This document shows positions 5,848 through 13,883 of a stretch of DNA of 15,048 nucleotides, piece after piece. The DNA comes from Azonexaceae bacterium. GTDB taxonomy: Bacteria; Pseudomonadota; Gammaproteobacteria; Burkholderiales; Rhodocyclaceae. Both the position numbers and the translations under genes were made by a program. Below the pieces are notes generated by a model. That model saw nothing but the letters and a program-made list of their open reading frames with translations, made no database searches and was not told the DNA's origin. Location of the stretch: the NCBI GenBank assembly GCA_009469685.1, contig SSTA01000070.1, positions 1-15,048 on the forward strand, read 5' to 3'. Within the stretch, counting starts at the first letter, position 1, and every line of letters starts with the position of its first letter.

Positions 5848-7910
5848 GACCTTTGCTCCGCGCCCTTCGGCGACTCATCGTCCTCCTGGGGGAAGCGGAC
5901 GCCGGCAACGAAATCCTGCGTTTCCTGTGGGGGAGCCCGAGTGACCAGACTGACCAGAACGATGACCGCAAAACCGATGGGTACCCCGAAGACGCCGGCC
6001 GATATCGACTGGATTCCGAACCACGGTGCCATCGGTTCTCCGAGCGGCAGGGCCGGGAAACGTAGGGCCTCGACCCGGAGGATGTAGTACAAGGAAACCA
6101 GGAGGCCAGCCGACATGCCGGCAACGGCGCCGGCCCGATTGGCGCGCTTCCAGAAGATACCCAGGACCAGCGCCGGAAAGAACGCCGAACCGGCGATGGA
6201 AAACGCCCAGGCCACCATATAGAGGATGGTCCCGGGTTTCTGCGCTGCGACGGATGCAGCCAATACCGCCACCACCAGCAGCAGGGATTTGGAAATGACC
6301 AGGCGGAATTGGGTGGATGCCCGGGGCCGGAAAACCCGGTAGTACAGATCGTGGGACAGGGCGCTGGTGATGGTGAGCAACAGACCATCGGCAGTCGACA
6401 GGGCCGCGGCGAGCCCCCCCGCCGCGACCAGACCCGAGACGACGAAGGGCATGCCGGCGATTTCGGGAGTGGCGAGGACGATCACGTCCGGATTGAAAGA
6501 CAATTCCGCCAACTGCAGGATGCCGTCGTGGTTGATGTCCTCGATGCTCATCAGCCCAACCTTAGCCCACGCGGCCACCCAGCCGGGCAATTTCGCGATC
6601 GGAATTTCGGCCAATTGGGTGAAGACTTCGAATTTGGCCAGCACCGCGTAGGCGGGGGCGGTCATATACAGGATCGAGATGAAGAATATCGACCAGAAGA
6701 CCGAACTGCGCGCTTCCTGGACCGACGGCGTGGTGTAGTAGCGCATCAAGACGTGGGGCAAGGCGGCAGTGCCGACCGTGAGGCAGAAGACGAGGGCGAG
6801 AAAATTGGCCTGCTGGATCCTCCCGCCCGGGTCCTCGGCGGTTGCCGGGAAGGCTTCGGCGTGGCGGATGGGCGGTCGCGCCCGCTCTTCGGCTGCGGCC
6901 ATCGCCTGCTCCCAGCGCTGCCGTGCCTCGTCCGCATCGCGGGGCAGGTCCCGCCGCTGCTTCTCCACTTGAACGATGTCGCGCATCGGTGCATCGCTTG
7001 CCTTCAATTCGGCAATGCGCTCGGCCAGAAGCGTGCGTTCTTCGTTGAGCGAGCCGGGGAGCCTGGCGATCTTGTCGGCGTAGTGGGCGGCGCGCTGGCG
7101 GAACAGTCGGCGGGTCTCCACTTCTGCCGGCAAATCGAAGATTTGTCCCTCCAGCACTCCCACCCGTTCCAGCACTTGCCCATAGACCACCTGGGGAGCG
7201 GGTACTCCGGTCACTTTGTAGGCCAGCAGGGCCACGGGCGTGACATAGGCGACGATGATCACCACGTATTGGGCGACCTGGGTCCAGGTCACCGCCCGCA
7301 TGCCGCCCAGGAACGAGCACACCAGGATGCCGGCCAGGCCGACGAAGATACCGATTTCGAATTGCAGATTGACGAATCGGCTGGTGATGACGCCTACCCC
7401 GTAAATCTGCGCCACCACATAGACGAACGACGCCAGGATGGCTGCCGCGACCGCCAGGAGTCTTACCGCATTGCCTCCATAGCGGGCACCGAGAAAATCC
7501 GGAATGGTGTACTCGCCAAAGCGCCGCAGATAGGGCGCTAGAAAGAGGGCCACCAGAACGAAGCCGCCCGTCCAGCCGATGACAAAGGCCAACCCCTGAA
7601 AACCGGAAAGGTAGAGGCTTCCCGCCATCCCGATGAAGGAGGCGGCGCTCATCCAGTCGGCACCGGTCGCCATCCCGTTGAGCAGGGAGGGAACCCTACG
7701 CCCGGCGACGTAGTATTCGGCGACGTCGGCAGTCCGGCTGAAGACGCCGATTGCCGCGTAGGTCACGATGGTGAAGAGGAGAAACGCGTAACCGATCCAG
7801 CGCGGGGGCATGCCCTGCGACTCAAGCACGGCCAAAGCCGCGACGAATATGACAAAACCGACGGTATAGGCCGCGTAGTAGCGTTGGAGGCGCGACAGTC
7901 CGCTGGCCAT
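5844..7910 (-). CDS. Large subunit of sodium:solute symporter (VC_2705 / SSS family)
   Basis: Inner-membrane transporter of the solute:sodium symporter family (TC 2.A.21), probably taking up a small carboxylate with sodium; relatives include acetate permease ActP, but the substrate cannot be read from sequence. The 688-residue product has about 13 hydrophobic segments and SSS core motifs: ADWMSAASFIGMAG (84–97), GRRVPSLLNGMATGADW just before it, GGMRAVTWTQVAQY (202–215) and AAALSTADGLLLT (501–513). Two features stand out. A charged, helix-prone insert spans about 235–366 between membrane segments. A perfect EF-hand-like loop occupies 458–469 (DINHDGILQLAE). By homology to human SGLT1 topology both would face the periplasm. 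ATG 7910 is chosen because it lies four bases after the stop of the upstream gene; longer in-frame starts overlap that gene and add non-conserved residues. Confidence 0.92.
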   Translation of the reverse strand: MASGLSRLQRYYAAYTVGFVIFVAALAVLESQGMPPRWIGYAFLLFTIVTYAAIGVFSRTADVAEYYVAGRRVPSLLNGMATGADWMSAASFIGMAGSLYLSGFQGLAFVIGWTGGFVLVALFLAPYLRRFGEYTIPDFLGARYGGNAVRLLAVAAAILASFVYVVAQIYGVGVITSRFVNLQFEIGIFVGLAGILVCSFLGGMRAVTWTQVAQYVVIIVAYVTPVALLAYKVTGVPAPQVVYGQVLERVGVLEGQIFDLPAEVETRRLFRQRAAHYADKIARLPGSLNEERTLLAERIAELKASDAPMRDIVQVEKQRRDLPRDADEARQRWEQAMAAAEERARPPIRHAEAFPATAEDPGGRIQQANFLALVFCLTVGTAALPHVLMRYYTTPSVQEARSSVFWSIFFISILYMTAPAYAVLAKFEVFTQLAEIPIAKLPGWVAAWAKVGLMSIEDINHDGILQLAELSFNPDVIVLATPEIAGMPFVVSGLVAAGGLAAALSTADGLLLTITSALSHDLYYRVFRPRASTQFRLVISKSLLLVVAVLAASVAAQKPGTILYMVAWAFSIAGSAFFPALVLGIFWKRANRAGAVAGMSAGLLVSLYYILRVEALRFPALPLGEPMAPWFGIQSISAGVFGVPIGFAVIVLVSLVTRAPPQETQDFVAGVRFPQEDDESPKGAEQRS

Positions 7911-7914
7911 GGCC

Positions 7915-8580
7915 TCAGGCGCCCGGGCGGAAAAACCGCCGCGCATGGCCGCTATTCGCCAGACGCCGCGCCGTATCGGCTCCCCGCTCAACGGCCTTCG
8001 GCAACAGCACTTGCAGAAGCCGAGCCAGCCCCAGGGCATTGGCCATCGGCTCGTGGCTTGGCGGCGCTTCGATGCCGAAACGGGTATACCAGGATTCCCG
8101 AGTCAGCGTGGAATCGACGCGCTCGCCAAAGAACTCGGGCAGCAGCCAGGCCAGATCGACCCACACGGGAGTGAAATCGAGCCCCAGGTGCTCGTCGAAC
8201 ATCCGGTGAAGAAAGGATTCCGCCGCAGCAACCCGGTAAGTGACCAGGGGTGCTTTGCCGACGAATTCAAGAAAGGCGACCAACTGCCGATCCACCGCGG
8301 ACGATTCAGGAGAGCCGCTGAAATCCACCGCCAGAACCTCACTGGGCAGCAACACGCCGCCTCTCACCACAGCCACTGCGGCCATCCCCAGAAGGGCGTC
8401 CTGATCGGAATCCAGTCCGGCAGTGGCGACATCCACCACCACGTAGCGGCTATGAAAATGAACCTGGTCCAGATCCGGCGGCTGAAGCGCCCGCCATCGC
8501 TCGAGAGCCCGGGCCAACGCCGGATCGAGGTCGGCCGGTAGGTTATCGCCGCGAAAGAGGAACTTCCGGAGATCGAGCAT
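7915..8580 (-). CDS. DnaQ-fold exonuclease-like protein with degraded active site
   Basis: A 221-residue protein resembling the 3'-5' exonuclease (DnaQ/DEDDh) fold. Motif Exo I is recognisable as YVVVDVATAGLD (46–57), with D50 kept but the catalytic Glu replaced by A52. Exo II, aligned to HNAAFDMRFL, reads YRVAAAESFL (115–124), so the catalytic Asp is A120 (E121 is adjacent). Exo III reads SHEPMANALGLARLL (175–189), with H176 kept and the final Asp replaced by N181. Three of five catalytic positions are therefore lost and nuclease activity is unlikely; a binding or regulatory role is inferred. Annotations often call such genes 'DNA polymerase III epsilon', which would mislead here. It lies three bases after the cNMP/CBS/DUF294 gene, has AGGTGA eight bases before its ATG, and is followed four bases later by the symporter. 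Confidence 0.82.
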   Translation of the reverse strand: MLDLRKFLFRGDNLPADLDPALARALERWRALQPPDLDQVHFHSRYVVVDVATAGLDSDQDALLGMAAVAVVRGGVLLPSEVLAVDFSGSPESSAVDRQLVAFLEFVGKAPLVTYRVAAAESFLHRMFDEHLGLDFTPVWVDLAWLLPEFFGERVDSTLTRESWYTRFGIEAPPSHEPMANALGLARLLQVLLPKAVERGADTARRLANSGHARRFFRPGA

Positions 8581-8583
8581 CGA

Positions 8584-10533
8584 TCAATTCACCTGATAGT
8601 CGAGCTTGAGCCGGTTCTGGAGCTTGCGTGCCTGGCGGAAAGATTCCTTCAGGATGCGCCGGTCGAGTTCGTTCAATTGTTCGGGATCGATATGGTTGTC
8701 GCCCTGGCGTCCCGGCTCTCCTTCAAGGTACTGGTGGCGAAGGCGGAGCAGTTGGATGAAATGGAGGGCCTCCACCATCGCGCCGACCTCCTCGGCCTTG
8801 GCATTCTGCCGCGCGGCGGCAAGGCGCAGACGTTGGACCGTGTTGGTATTGTGGACACCGGTGGCTAGCGCATAGATACGGGCCGCATCGACGAAAAGGC
8901 GCGCACCGTATTTCTTGAGATCGATGCGTCCAGGATGATCGGGATCGAGATCGGTGACGAAATCTCTAAAGGTTCCGAGCGGCGGCCCTACGTCGAGGGC
9001 GTTATGGGCCATGGCCCTCAGAAAAAGCGCGTTGGACGCCGTCAGATCGAGCAGGTGGCGCCGCAGGCTCTCAGCCAGGTCGGCTTGGCCGTAAAGGGCG
9101 CGAAAGTCGAAGAAGATGGTGGCGTTCAGCAAGGCTTCCGGCTGGGGCACCCGAATCCACTTGCTGAACTGTTCCTTCCATTCATCCAGGGAAAGGCACC
9201 ACTGCGGATTGCTCGCCATGATATTGCCTTTGCACAGGGGAAAGCCGCAACGATCCAGGTCGGCGTTCACCTCCCGGGCAAAAGCCAGGAAACGCAACTT
9301 GAGTTCCTCCCGATCATGGAAGTCGTCGCAGGCGAAGACGATCCCATTGTCCTGGTCGGTGCTGAAAGTCTGCTCGTCGCGCCCCTCGGAGCCGAAGGCA
9401 AGCCAGCACCAGGCAATCCCGGAAAAGTCGTGGCGTTCGAGATTGAGGGCGATGATGCGTCGGGTCAGCGCGTCATTGAGAGCCGAGATGAACTGGGTCA
9501 ACTGCTCGGCCCCGATGCCCTGGGCCAGCATGTTGAAAGCCAGCTGACGCACATCGGCGGCGGACTGGCGCAGGGCATCGACGCCATCGGCGAATTCGAT
9601 GGCCTGACGGATCTGGCGCAGTCCGACCCGCTGCAGGGCAAAGAGGTCCCGCTCCGAAACCACCCCGGTCAACTTCCCTTCGGCATCGACCACGAGGATG
9701 TGGCGAATGCCATGGGTGGCCATGGCAAGCATGGCGTCATAGGCGGTGGCATGCTCTTCCAGCTGGAAGGGATTCGGCGACATCGCGGCGGATAGGGGCT
9801 TGTCCTGAGCCAGATTGGCGAGGACCACGCGATCGAGCAGGTCGGTCCTGGTGAAGATGCCCACCGGTCTGCCGTCGCCATCGACTACCACCAGGGACCC
9901 CACGGAGGCCCGCGACATGGTTTCGAGGGCTGCCCGCACGGGAGTATCAGGAGCCACCGTCACCGGCTTGCGGCTGCCCACCGAAGCGAGCGGTGAATTG
10001 AGCGTCTGCTGCTCACTGGCGCGCTGGGAGAACTGCAACTGCAGTTGCTGCCGGGACTGGTTGAGGAGGCTGGCAATGTATTGGGTGCAGAACAAGTTGA
10101 ATTCCGGACTTGCCGTCATCAACTCGAGGAAATCGTCCGCGGCAAGACGGTAGCAGAACGTATCCTCAAGCGCGGTGTAGAGGTTGGTCGATGGCCGCCG
10201 GGCGGTGACCGCCCCAATGGGAAAGCTTTCTCCGGGTCCAAGGGTCAGGACGGAATACTCGGTCACCGCAACCTCACCCGCCTGCCGGGCCTGAACCTTG
10301 CCTGACTCGACGACGTGAAAATGGGCGACGACTCCGTCCTCGGGACCGAGAATGCGGACCCCTGCGGCAAAGAAGGCGATCTGGACCCGGCTCGCGGCCC
10401 ACTCGAGCGCTTCCGCGCTCATGCGGTCGAAGGGGGCATGCTTGCGCAGAAAGGCTGCTGCTGCAGCGGCGTAGCGGCGAGTCCCGTCCAGGCGTAGCTG
10501 GGACGCAGTTTGGTCGATGATCTCAGATTCCAT
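8584..10533 (-). CDS. cNMP-binding / CBS-pair / DUF294 nucleotidyltransferase-like protein
   Basis: A 649-residue cytoplasmic protein with four parts. A cyclic-nucleotide-binding-like domain lies at about 45–140. Tandem CBS domains span about 185–300 (VGSLVVVDGDGRPVGIFTRTD and RHILVVDAEGKLTGVVSERD regions). A GlnD-like DUF294 nucleotidyltransferase domain lies at about 325–470, with the active-site block GSEGRDEQTFSTDQDNG (381–397; metal ligands likely D393 and D395). A DUF294 C-terminal helical domain covers about 500–645. CBS pairs usually bind adenine nucleotides, and DUF294 proteins are putative nucleotidyltransferases with unknown targets; a nucleotide-responsive modifier of a nearby partner (symporter, DnaQ-like protein) is inference. 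ATG 10533 is preceded by AGGGA about ten bases upstream; the frame is open 129 bases further without a supported start. A 71-base gap separates it from its shorter paralogue. Confidence 0.9.
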   Translation of the reverse strand: MESEIIDQTASQLRLDGTRRYAAAAAAFLRKHAPFDRMSAEALEWAASRVQIAFFAAGVRILGPEDGVVAHFHVVESGKVQARQAGEVAVTEYSVLTLGPGESFPIGAVTARRPSTNLYTALEDTFCYRLAADDFLELMTASPEFNLFCTQYIASLLNQSRQQLQLQFSQRASEQQTLNSPLASVGSRKPVTVAPDTPVRAALETMSRASVGSLVVVDGDGRPVGIFTRTDLLDRVVLANLAQDKPLSAAMSPNPFQLEEHATAYDAMLAMATHGIRHILVVDAEGKLTGVVSERDLFALQRVGLRQIRQAIEFADGVDALRQSAADVRQLAFNMLAQGIGAEQLTQFISALNDALTRRIIALNLERHDFSGIAWCWLAFGSEGRDEQTFSTDQDNGIVFACDDFHDREELKLRFLAFAREVNADLDRCGFPLCKGNIMASNPQWCLSLDEWKEQFSKWIRVPQPEALLNATIFFDFRALYGQADLAESLRRHLLDLTASNALFLRAMAHNALDVGPPLGTFRDFVTDLDPDHPGRIDLKKYGARLFVDAARIYALATGVHNTNTVQRLRLAAARQNAKAEEVGAMVEALHFIQLLRLRHQYLEGEPGRQGDNHIDPEQLNELDRRILKESFRQARKLQNRLKLDYQVN

Positions 10534-10604
10534 GATCACGGTCCCTGATAAGGAATTGGGCAGGGGACAGAAACACGCGAGGTCCAGCCATTGCCAGCCG
10601 CGCG

Positions 10605-11699
10605 CTAAAGCGCATAGTTTAGCTTGACCCGCTGCTGCAGGCGCTTGGCTTCGCGCAGGCACTCGCGCAGAATGGCCCGGTCCAGATTGTGCAATTCATC
10701 GGGAATGACGCCATGGTGAGCCGGCTCGCCCCTGGCCAACTTATCCGCCTGCCGGTCCAGCCGCAGGCGGAGCAAGTGAGACAGGGCATCCCGCGCGGCG
10801 CCCACCTCGTCAGAAGTCATGCCGACGGCGGGCCCCGCCTCCGCCAGCCGCTCCCGGGTGGCGACCGCCCGTACCCCCGAGGCCAGCGCAAAAATTCTGC
10901 CCGCATCGACGAAGACCCGAGCACCAAATTTTTTCAGATCGACCGTCGCCCCATGCTCTCCCGTCTTGGTGACCACGTCACCGAGAAGGCCCAGGGGCGG
11001 CTGGGCCAGAAGGGCATTCGCCGCCATCAGATGAAGAAAGGCAGGTGTGTCGCTGGTGAGGTCGAGCACCTTTGCGAGCAGCGATTCGCCCAGGCCCAGA
11101 TCGCCAAAGAGCGGACGCAAGTCGAAAAAGATCGTGGCGTGCATCAGGGCTTCCGGTTCCGGCCGCCGGACCCAGTCGATGAAACAGCGGCGCCATTCGT
11201 CGATGGACAGACACCACCGGGGATTGCCGGCCATCACTTCACCCTTGCAGAAGGTGAATCCACAACGGTCGAGATTGGCATTGGCCGCCCGCGCAAACGG
11301 GAGGAACAATTCCCGCAGGGCGCCTGCCTCGGCATCGTCGGCGGCGCTGAAGAGGAGACCGTTGTCCTGGTCGGTGACGAAGGTCTGCTCGCATCGACCC
11401 TGAGATCCGAAGGCGAGCCAGCACCAGGGCACCGGGGGCAGGCGGTGCCCCTGGGCGGTGAGTTCGATGACGCGCACGGAAATGCGGTCGTTGAGACCGG
11501 AGATCAGGCCGCTGAGGACATGCCCGGTGAGGCCGACGGTCGAGGTCGCCATAGCGAGCTGGGTCGCTGCCGAGGCGCAGGAAACCAATTCGGGGATGTC
11601 GGTCGCGGCGGAGATGCGCCGCGCCAGTGCTTCGGCCGCGCGGCAGGGAAGGCCCGGGAGGGGCTCAGTCAGCGGAAAATCAATACTTGATTCGAGCAT
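10605..11699 (-). CDS. Short DUF294 nucleotidyltransferase-like protein without cNMP/CBS domains
   Basis: A 364-residue paralogue of the next gene, covering only its catalytic and C-terminal halves. The nucleotidyltransferase block GSQGRCEQTFVTDQDNG (98–114; D110 and D112 as likely metal ligands) is intact. NLDRCGFTFCKGEVMAGNPRWCLS (142–165, read in pieces) and the ATIFFDLRPLFGD segment follow the paralogue closely. The tail VDLKKFGARVFVDAGRIFALASGV (253–276) and LDRAILRECLREAKRLQQRVKLNY are DUF294_C. Only about 85 residues precede the catalytic domain, so the sensor modules are absent. ATG 11699 starts within the last 20 bases of the upstream exonuclease-fusion gene; no good Shine-Dalgarno is seen, so translation is probably coupled. 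Tandem duplication followed by domain loss, or recruitment of a second paralogue, would explain the arrangement. Confidence 0.88.
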   Translation of the reverse strand: MLESSIDFPLTEPLPGLPCRAAEALARRISAATDIPELVSCASAATQLAMATSTVGLTGHVLSGLISGLNDRISVRVIELTAQGHRLPPVPWCWLAFGSQGRCEQTFVTDQDNGLLFSAADDAEAGALRELFLPFARAANANLDRCGFTFCKGEVMAGNPRWCLSIDEWRRCFIDWVRRPEPEALMHATIFFDLRPLFGDLGLGESLLAKVLDLTSDTPAFLHLMAANALLAQPPLGLLGDVVTKTGEHGATVDLKKFGARVFVDAGRIFALASGVRAVATRERLAEAGPAVGMTSDEVGAARDALSHLLRLRLDRQADKLARGEPAHHGVIPDELHNLDRAILRECLREAKRLQQRVKLNYAL

Positions 11700-13851
11700 A
11701 GTAAGTCTGCTGCGAGGCTTCCAGCGCCTGACGCAGCGTGAAGATCCCCTTCTCCGCAAGCACTGGGACGAGCTTGAGGAAGACTTCCGCGGTCGCCAGA
11801 GAGTCGTCGATCGCATTGTGCCGGGTCTCGATAGTGATCCCCAGACGCTCCAGGATGACGTCGAGCTTGTGGGATTCCTGGTTGGGATGCGCGACCGCGG
11901 AGAGCAAGAGGGTGTCGAGGACCGGCTGCCCGAAGCGGATACCGGTTGACGCTTCCTTCAATTGCAGGAAGCGCATGTCGAAAGCCGCGTTATGGGCGAT
12001 CAGGACCGTGTCTTCGCAAAATTCGCGGAAGGCAGGCAGAACGATGTCGATGGTCGGCTGGCCGCGCACCATGTCATCGGTGATCCCGTGGATGGGAATG
12101 GTTTCGGGCCGCAGCATCCGCTGGGGATCGACCAGCTGGTTGAAGATTTCCTGCCGCAGCACCCGGTTGTTGACGATACGCACTGCGCCGATCTGGATGA
12201 TTTCGTCGCCATTGGACGGCTCCAGACCCGTCGTTTCCGTATCGAACACGGTATAGACCAGTTCGGTCAGTCGGCGGTCGAGGTCAACGCCTGCCATGTC
12301 CTGGAACTTGAACAGGTCGAAATCATAGTACTCCGGCCGCCCGCGGGCGCGTGCCTCGTCGTCGAGCGCTACGGCGGCCGATTCCGGGGCAGCCACCGGG
12401 AGGACGAAGCGGAAGAAGGCCCGGTGCGCGGCCTTTTCCCTTTGGTACCAGACTTCGCCGCCGTGGCGGTCGATGACGTCGCGCAAGCTGAGAGGCGTCG
12501 TTTCGGCGCTCAGGCGCATCGGTTCGAGCTCCCAGGTATAGAAAGTTTCCGAAGACATCGCCGGGCCGCTCCAGATGATGTCGAGATAGGCCAGACGGTC
12601 GTGGCCCGACAGGCGGAAACGCAACTCGCGAATCTCGTAATGTTCCTGCAGTCGCGTGGCCAAAAAGGCGATGGCGAACACCAGCGAGAAACTGTCGGCC
12701 TTGATCCACAAGGCGTCGTCCATTTCCTCGGTCTTGCTGGGCAGTTGGAGCAGGTCTTCGATGCGCCGCTGGGCGGCGGCAACGATATCGATCCCGAGGA
12801 CATCCTCGAGGGGCCATCGGGTCTTGAGCGAATCGGAAAAATCGGCCATGGTCCGATCCAGCCGATCGCTCATGCGAGCCGCTTCCTCGTCGATGATGCG
12901 GACGAAACGCTCGCGCAATTCCGGCTCCATGTCCGGATAATCGATCAGATTGGTGACCGCCGCCCGCAGCGTGCCGAGAGCCGCGCGACTGCCTTCGGTC
13001 AGGGAATGAAGCACCTGATCGCGGCGGGCCTCCTGCTCGATGCTGCGGGTGATATTCTCGACCGTCAGCACGTATCCCCCCATGACCGGGGGACTACTCC
13101 CTTCCACCGCCCCGGTGAGGACAGGCACCATCTGGACCCGCAACAACTGCCCGCCCCGGGTGGTGGTGACGAAATTGGCCAATCCCGCCTTTCCCGTCGC
13201 CAGCCTTTGGCGGATGACTTCCTGGGCATGGGTCACCTGGCTCTTCTCGAGAATCGAGAAGATCGACCGACCAAGGCCGATCAGCGCCCCGCCCGCCACC
13301 GAGGTGGGCCCTTGGGCCAGTGCCTTGAACTGCAGTCTCGCCCGGTTGTTGTAGAGCAAGACGCGGCCGTCCAGATTGCAGACGATCACCGCCTGGGCGA
13401 GCTCCGACATGAGGGCGGCGAGGCGATTCTTCTCCTCTTCCAGCGAAGCCTTGGCACGGGCGATCTGGGCGTCGACGTCGTCGAGCAGTTCGTTGCGCTG
13501 TTGCGCCAGATCGTTTGCCGCCCGGGCCAGTTGCTGCACCTCCGGCGGTCCCTCCAGGGCGACGCGAAAATTGCGGTTGGCCCCGAGCATGAGGCGCAAG
13601 GTTTCCGCCATTCGCAGCAGACCGTCCACATAATGGCCGAAAAGCTTATGGAGGATGGCCAGCCCGACAATAAATCCAAAGATGGTCATCACGGTGCCGA
13701 TGGGCAAGCGGGAAATCAGGAGCTCCACGAGCATCGTCCGCTCGGCCTCCTTCATGTCGAGCCAAACCAGTATCGACGTGACGACAAAGGGCCCGGTCAT
13801 CAGCAGACCCAAGACGACGGCAGCGAGGATGAAGCGGACCTTGGCCTTCAT
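11680..13851 (-). CDS. Membrane PAS/pseudo-histidine-kinase fused to DEDDh 3'-5' exonuclease
   Basis: A 723-residue fusion. Two membrane helices (about 7–30 and 48–69) lead to a HAMP-like segment (70–122), a coiled coil (115–148) and a PAS domain (about 148–268; ELAQAVIVCNLDGRVLLYNN). A HisKA-like helical pair follows (275–340), but the expected 'HELR' site reads EGSR (286–289), so the phosphoacceptor His is missing. A degenerate ATPase region (about 350–487) keeps the end HGGEVWYQRE…FRFVLPV but lacks recognisable N and G1 boxes. The C-terminal exonuclease (about 532–705) is complete: D537 and E539 in FDTETTG, HNAAFD with D625, H678 and D683 in HNAIDDSLATAE. So it should be a membrane-tethered nuclease under sensory control; substrate unknown. 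ATG 13851 has AGGGA five bases upstream. It follows the response regulator by 32 bases and overlaps the short DUF294 gene by 20. Confidence 0.9.
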   Translation of the reverse strand: MKAKVRFILAAVVLGLLMTGPFVVTSILVWLDMKEAERTMLVELLISRLPIGTVMTIFGFIVGLAILHKLFGHYVDGLLRMAETLRLMLGANRNFRVALEGPPEVQQLARAANDLAQQRNELLDDVDAQIARAKASLEEEKNRLAALMSELAQAVIVCNLDGRVLLYNNRARLQFKALAQGPTSVAGGALIGLGRSIFSILEKSQVTHAQEVIRQRLATGKAGLANFVTTTRGGQLLRVQMVPVLTGAVEGSSPPVMGGYVLTVENITRSIEQEARRDQVLHSLTEGSRAALGTLRAAVTNLIDYPDMEPELRERFVRIIDEEAARMSDRLDRTMADFSDSLKTRWPLEDVLGIDIVAAAQRRIEDLLQLPSKTEEMDDALWIKADSFSLVFAIAFLATRLQEHYEIRELRFRLSGHDRLAYLDIIWSGPAMSSETFYTWELEPMRLSAETTPLSLRDVIDRHGGEVWYQREKAAHRAFFRFVLPVAAPESAAVALDDEARARGRPEYYDFDLFKFQDMAGVDLDRRLTELVYTVFDTETTGLEPSNGDEIIQIGAVRIVNNRVLRQEIFNQLVDPQRMLRPETIPIHGITDDMVRGQPTIDIVLPAFREFCEDTVLIAHNAAFDMRFLQLKEASTGIRFGQPVLDTLLLSAVAHPNQESHKLDVILERLGITIETRHNAIDDSLATAEVFLKLVPVLAEKGIFTLRQALEASQQTYYARIKY

Positions 13852-13883
13852 GGCGTCCCTTTCTCGAATCCGTAAGCCGTGGC

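Noticed and set aside
6309..7541. 410-residue plus-strand open frame
   Set aside because: Antisense to the symporter gene, which has clear transporter motifs.
7926..7940. GGCGG-AAAAA-CCGCC hairpin near the end of the DnaQ-like gene, considered as a terminator
   Set aside because: The A/T tract is in the loop rather than after the stem, it lies inside coding sequence, and the symporter start follows within 20 bases, so termination there is unlikely.
8584..10533. Reading the DUF294 protein as GlnD (PII uridylyltransferase)
   Set aside because: The nucleotidyltransferase block is GlnD-like, but HD and ACT domains are absent and cNMP/CBS domains are present, which fits the DUF294 signalling family.
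10689..11690. 333-residue plus-strand open frame
   Set aside because: Antisense to the short DUF294 gene, whose catalytic motif is intact.
11962..13875. 637-residue plus-strand open frame
   Set aside because: Antisense to the PAS–exonuclease fusion; His/Arg/Gln-rich with no domain, and no ribosome binding site of note.
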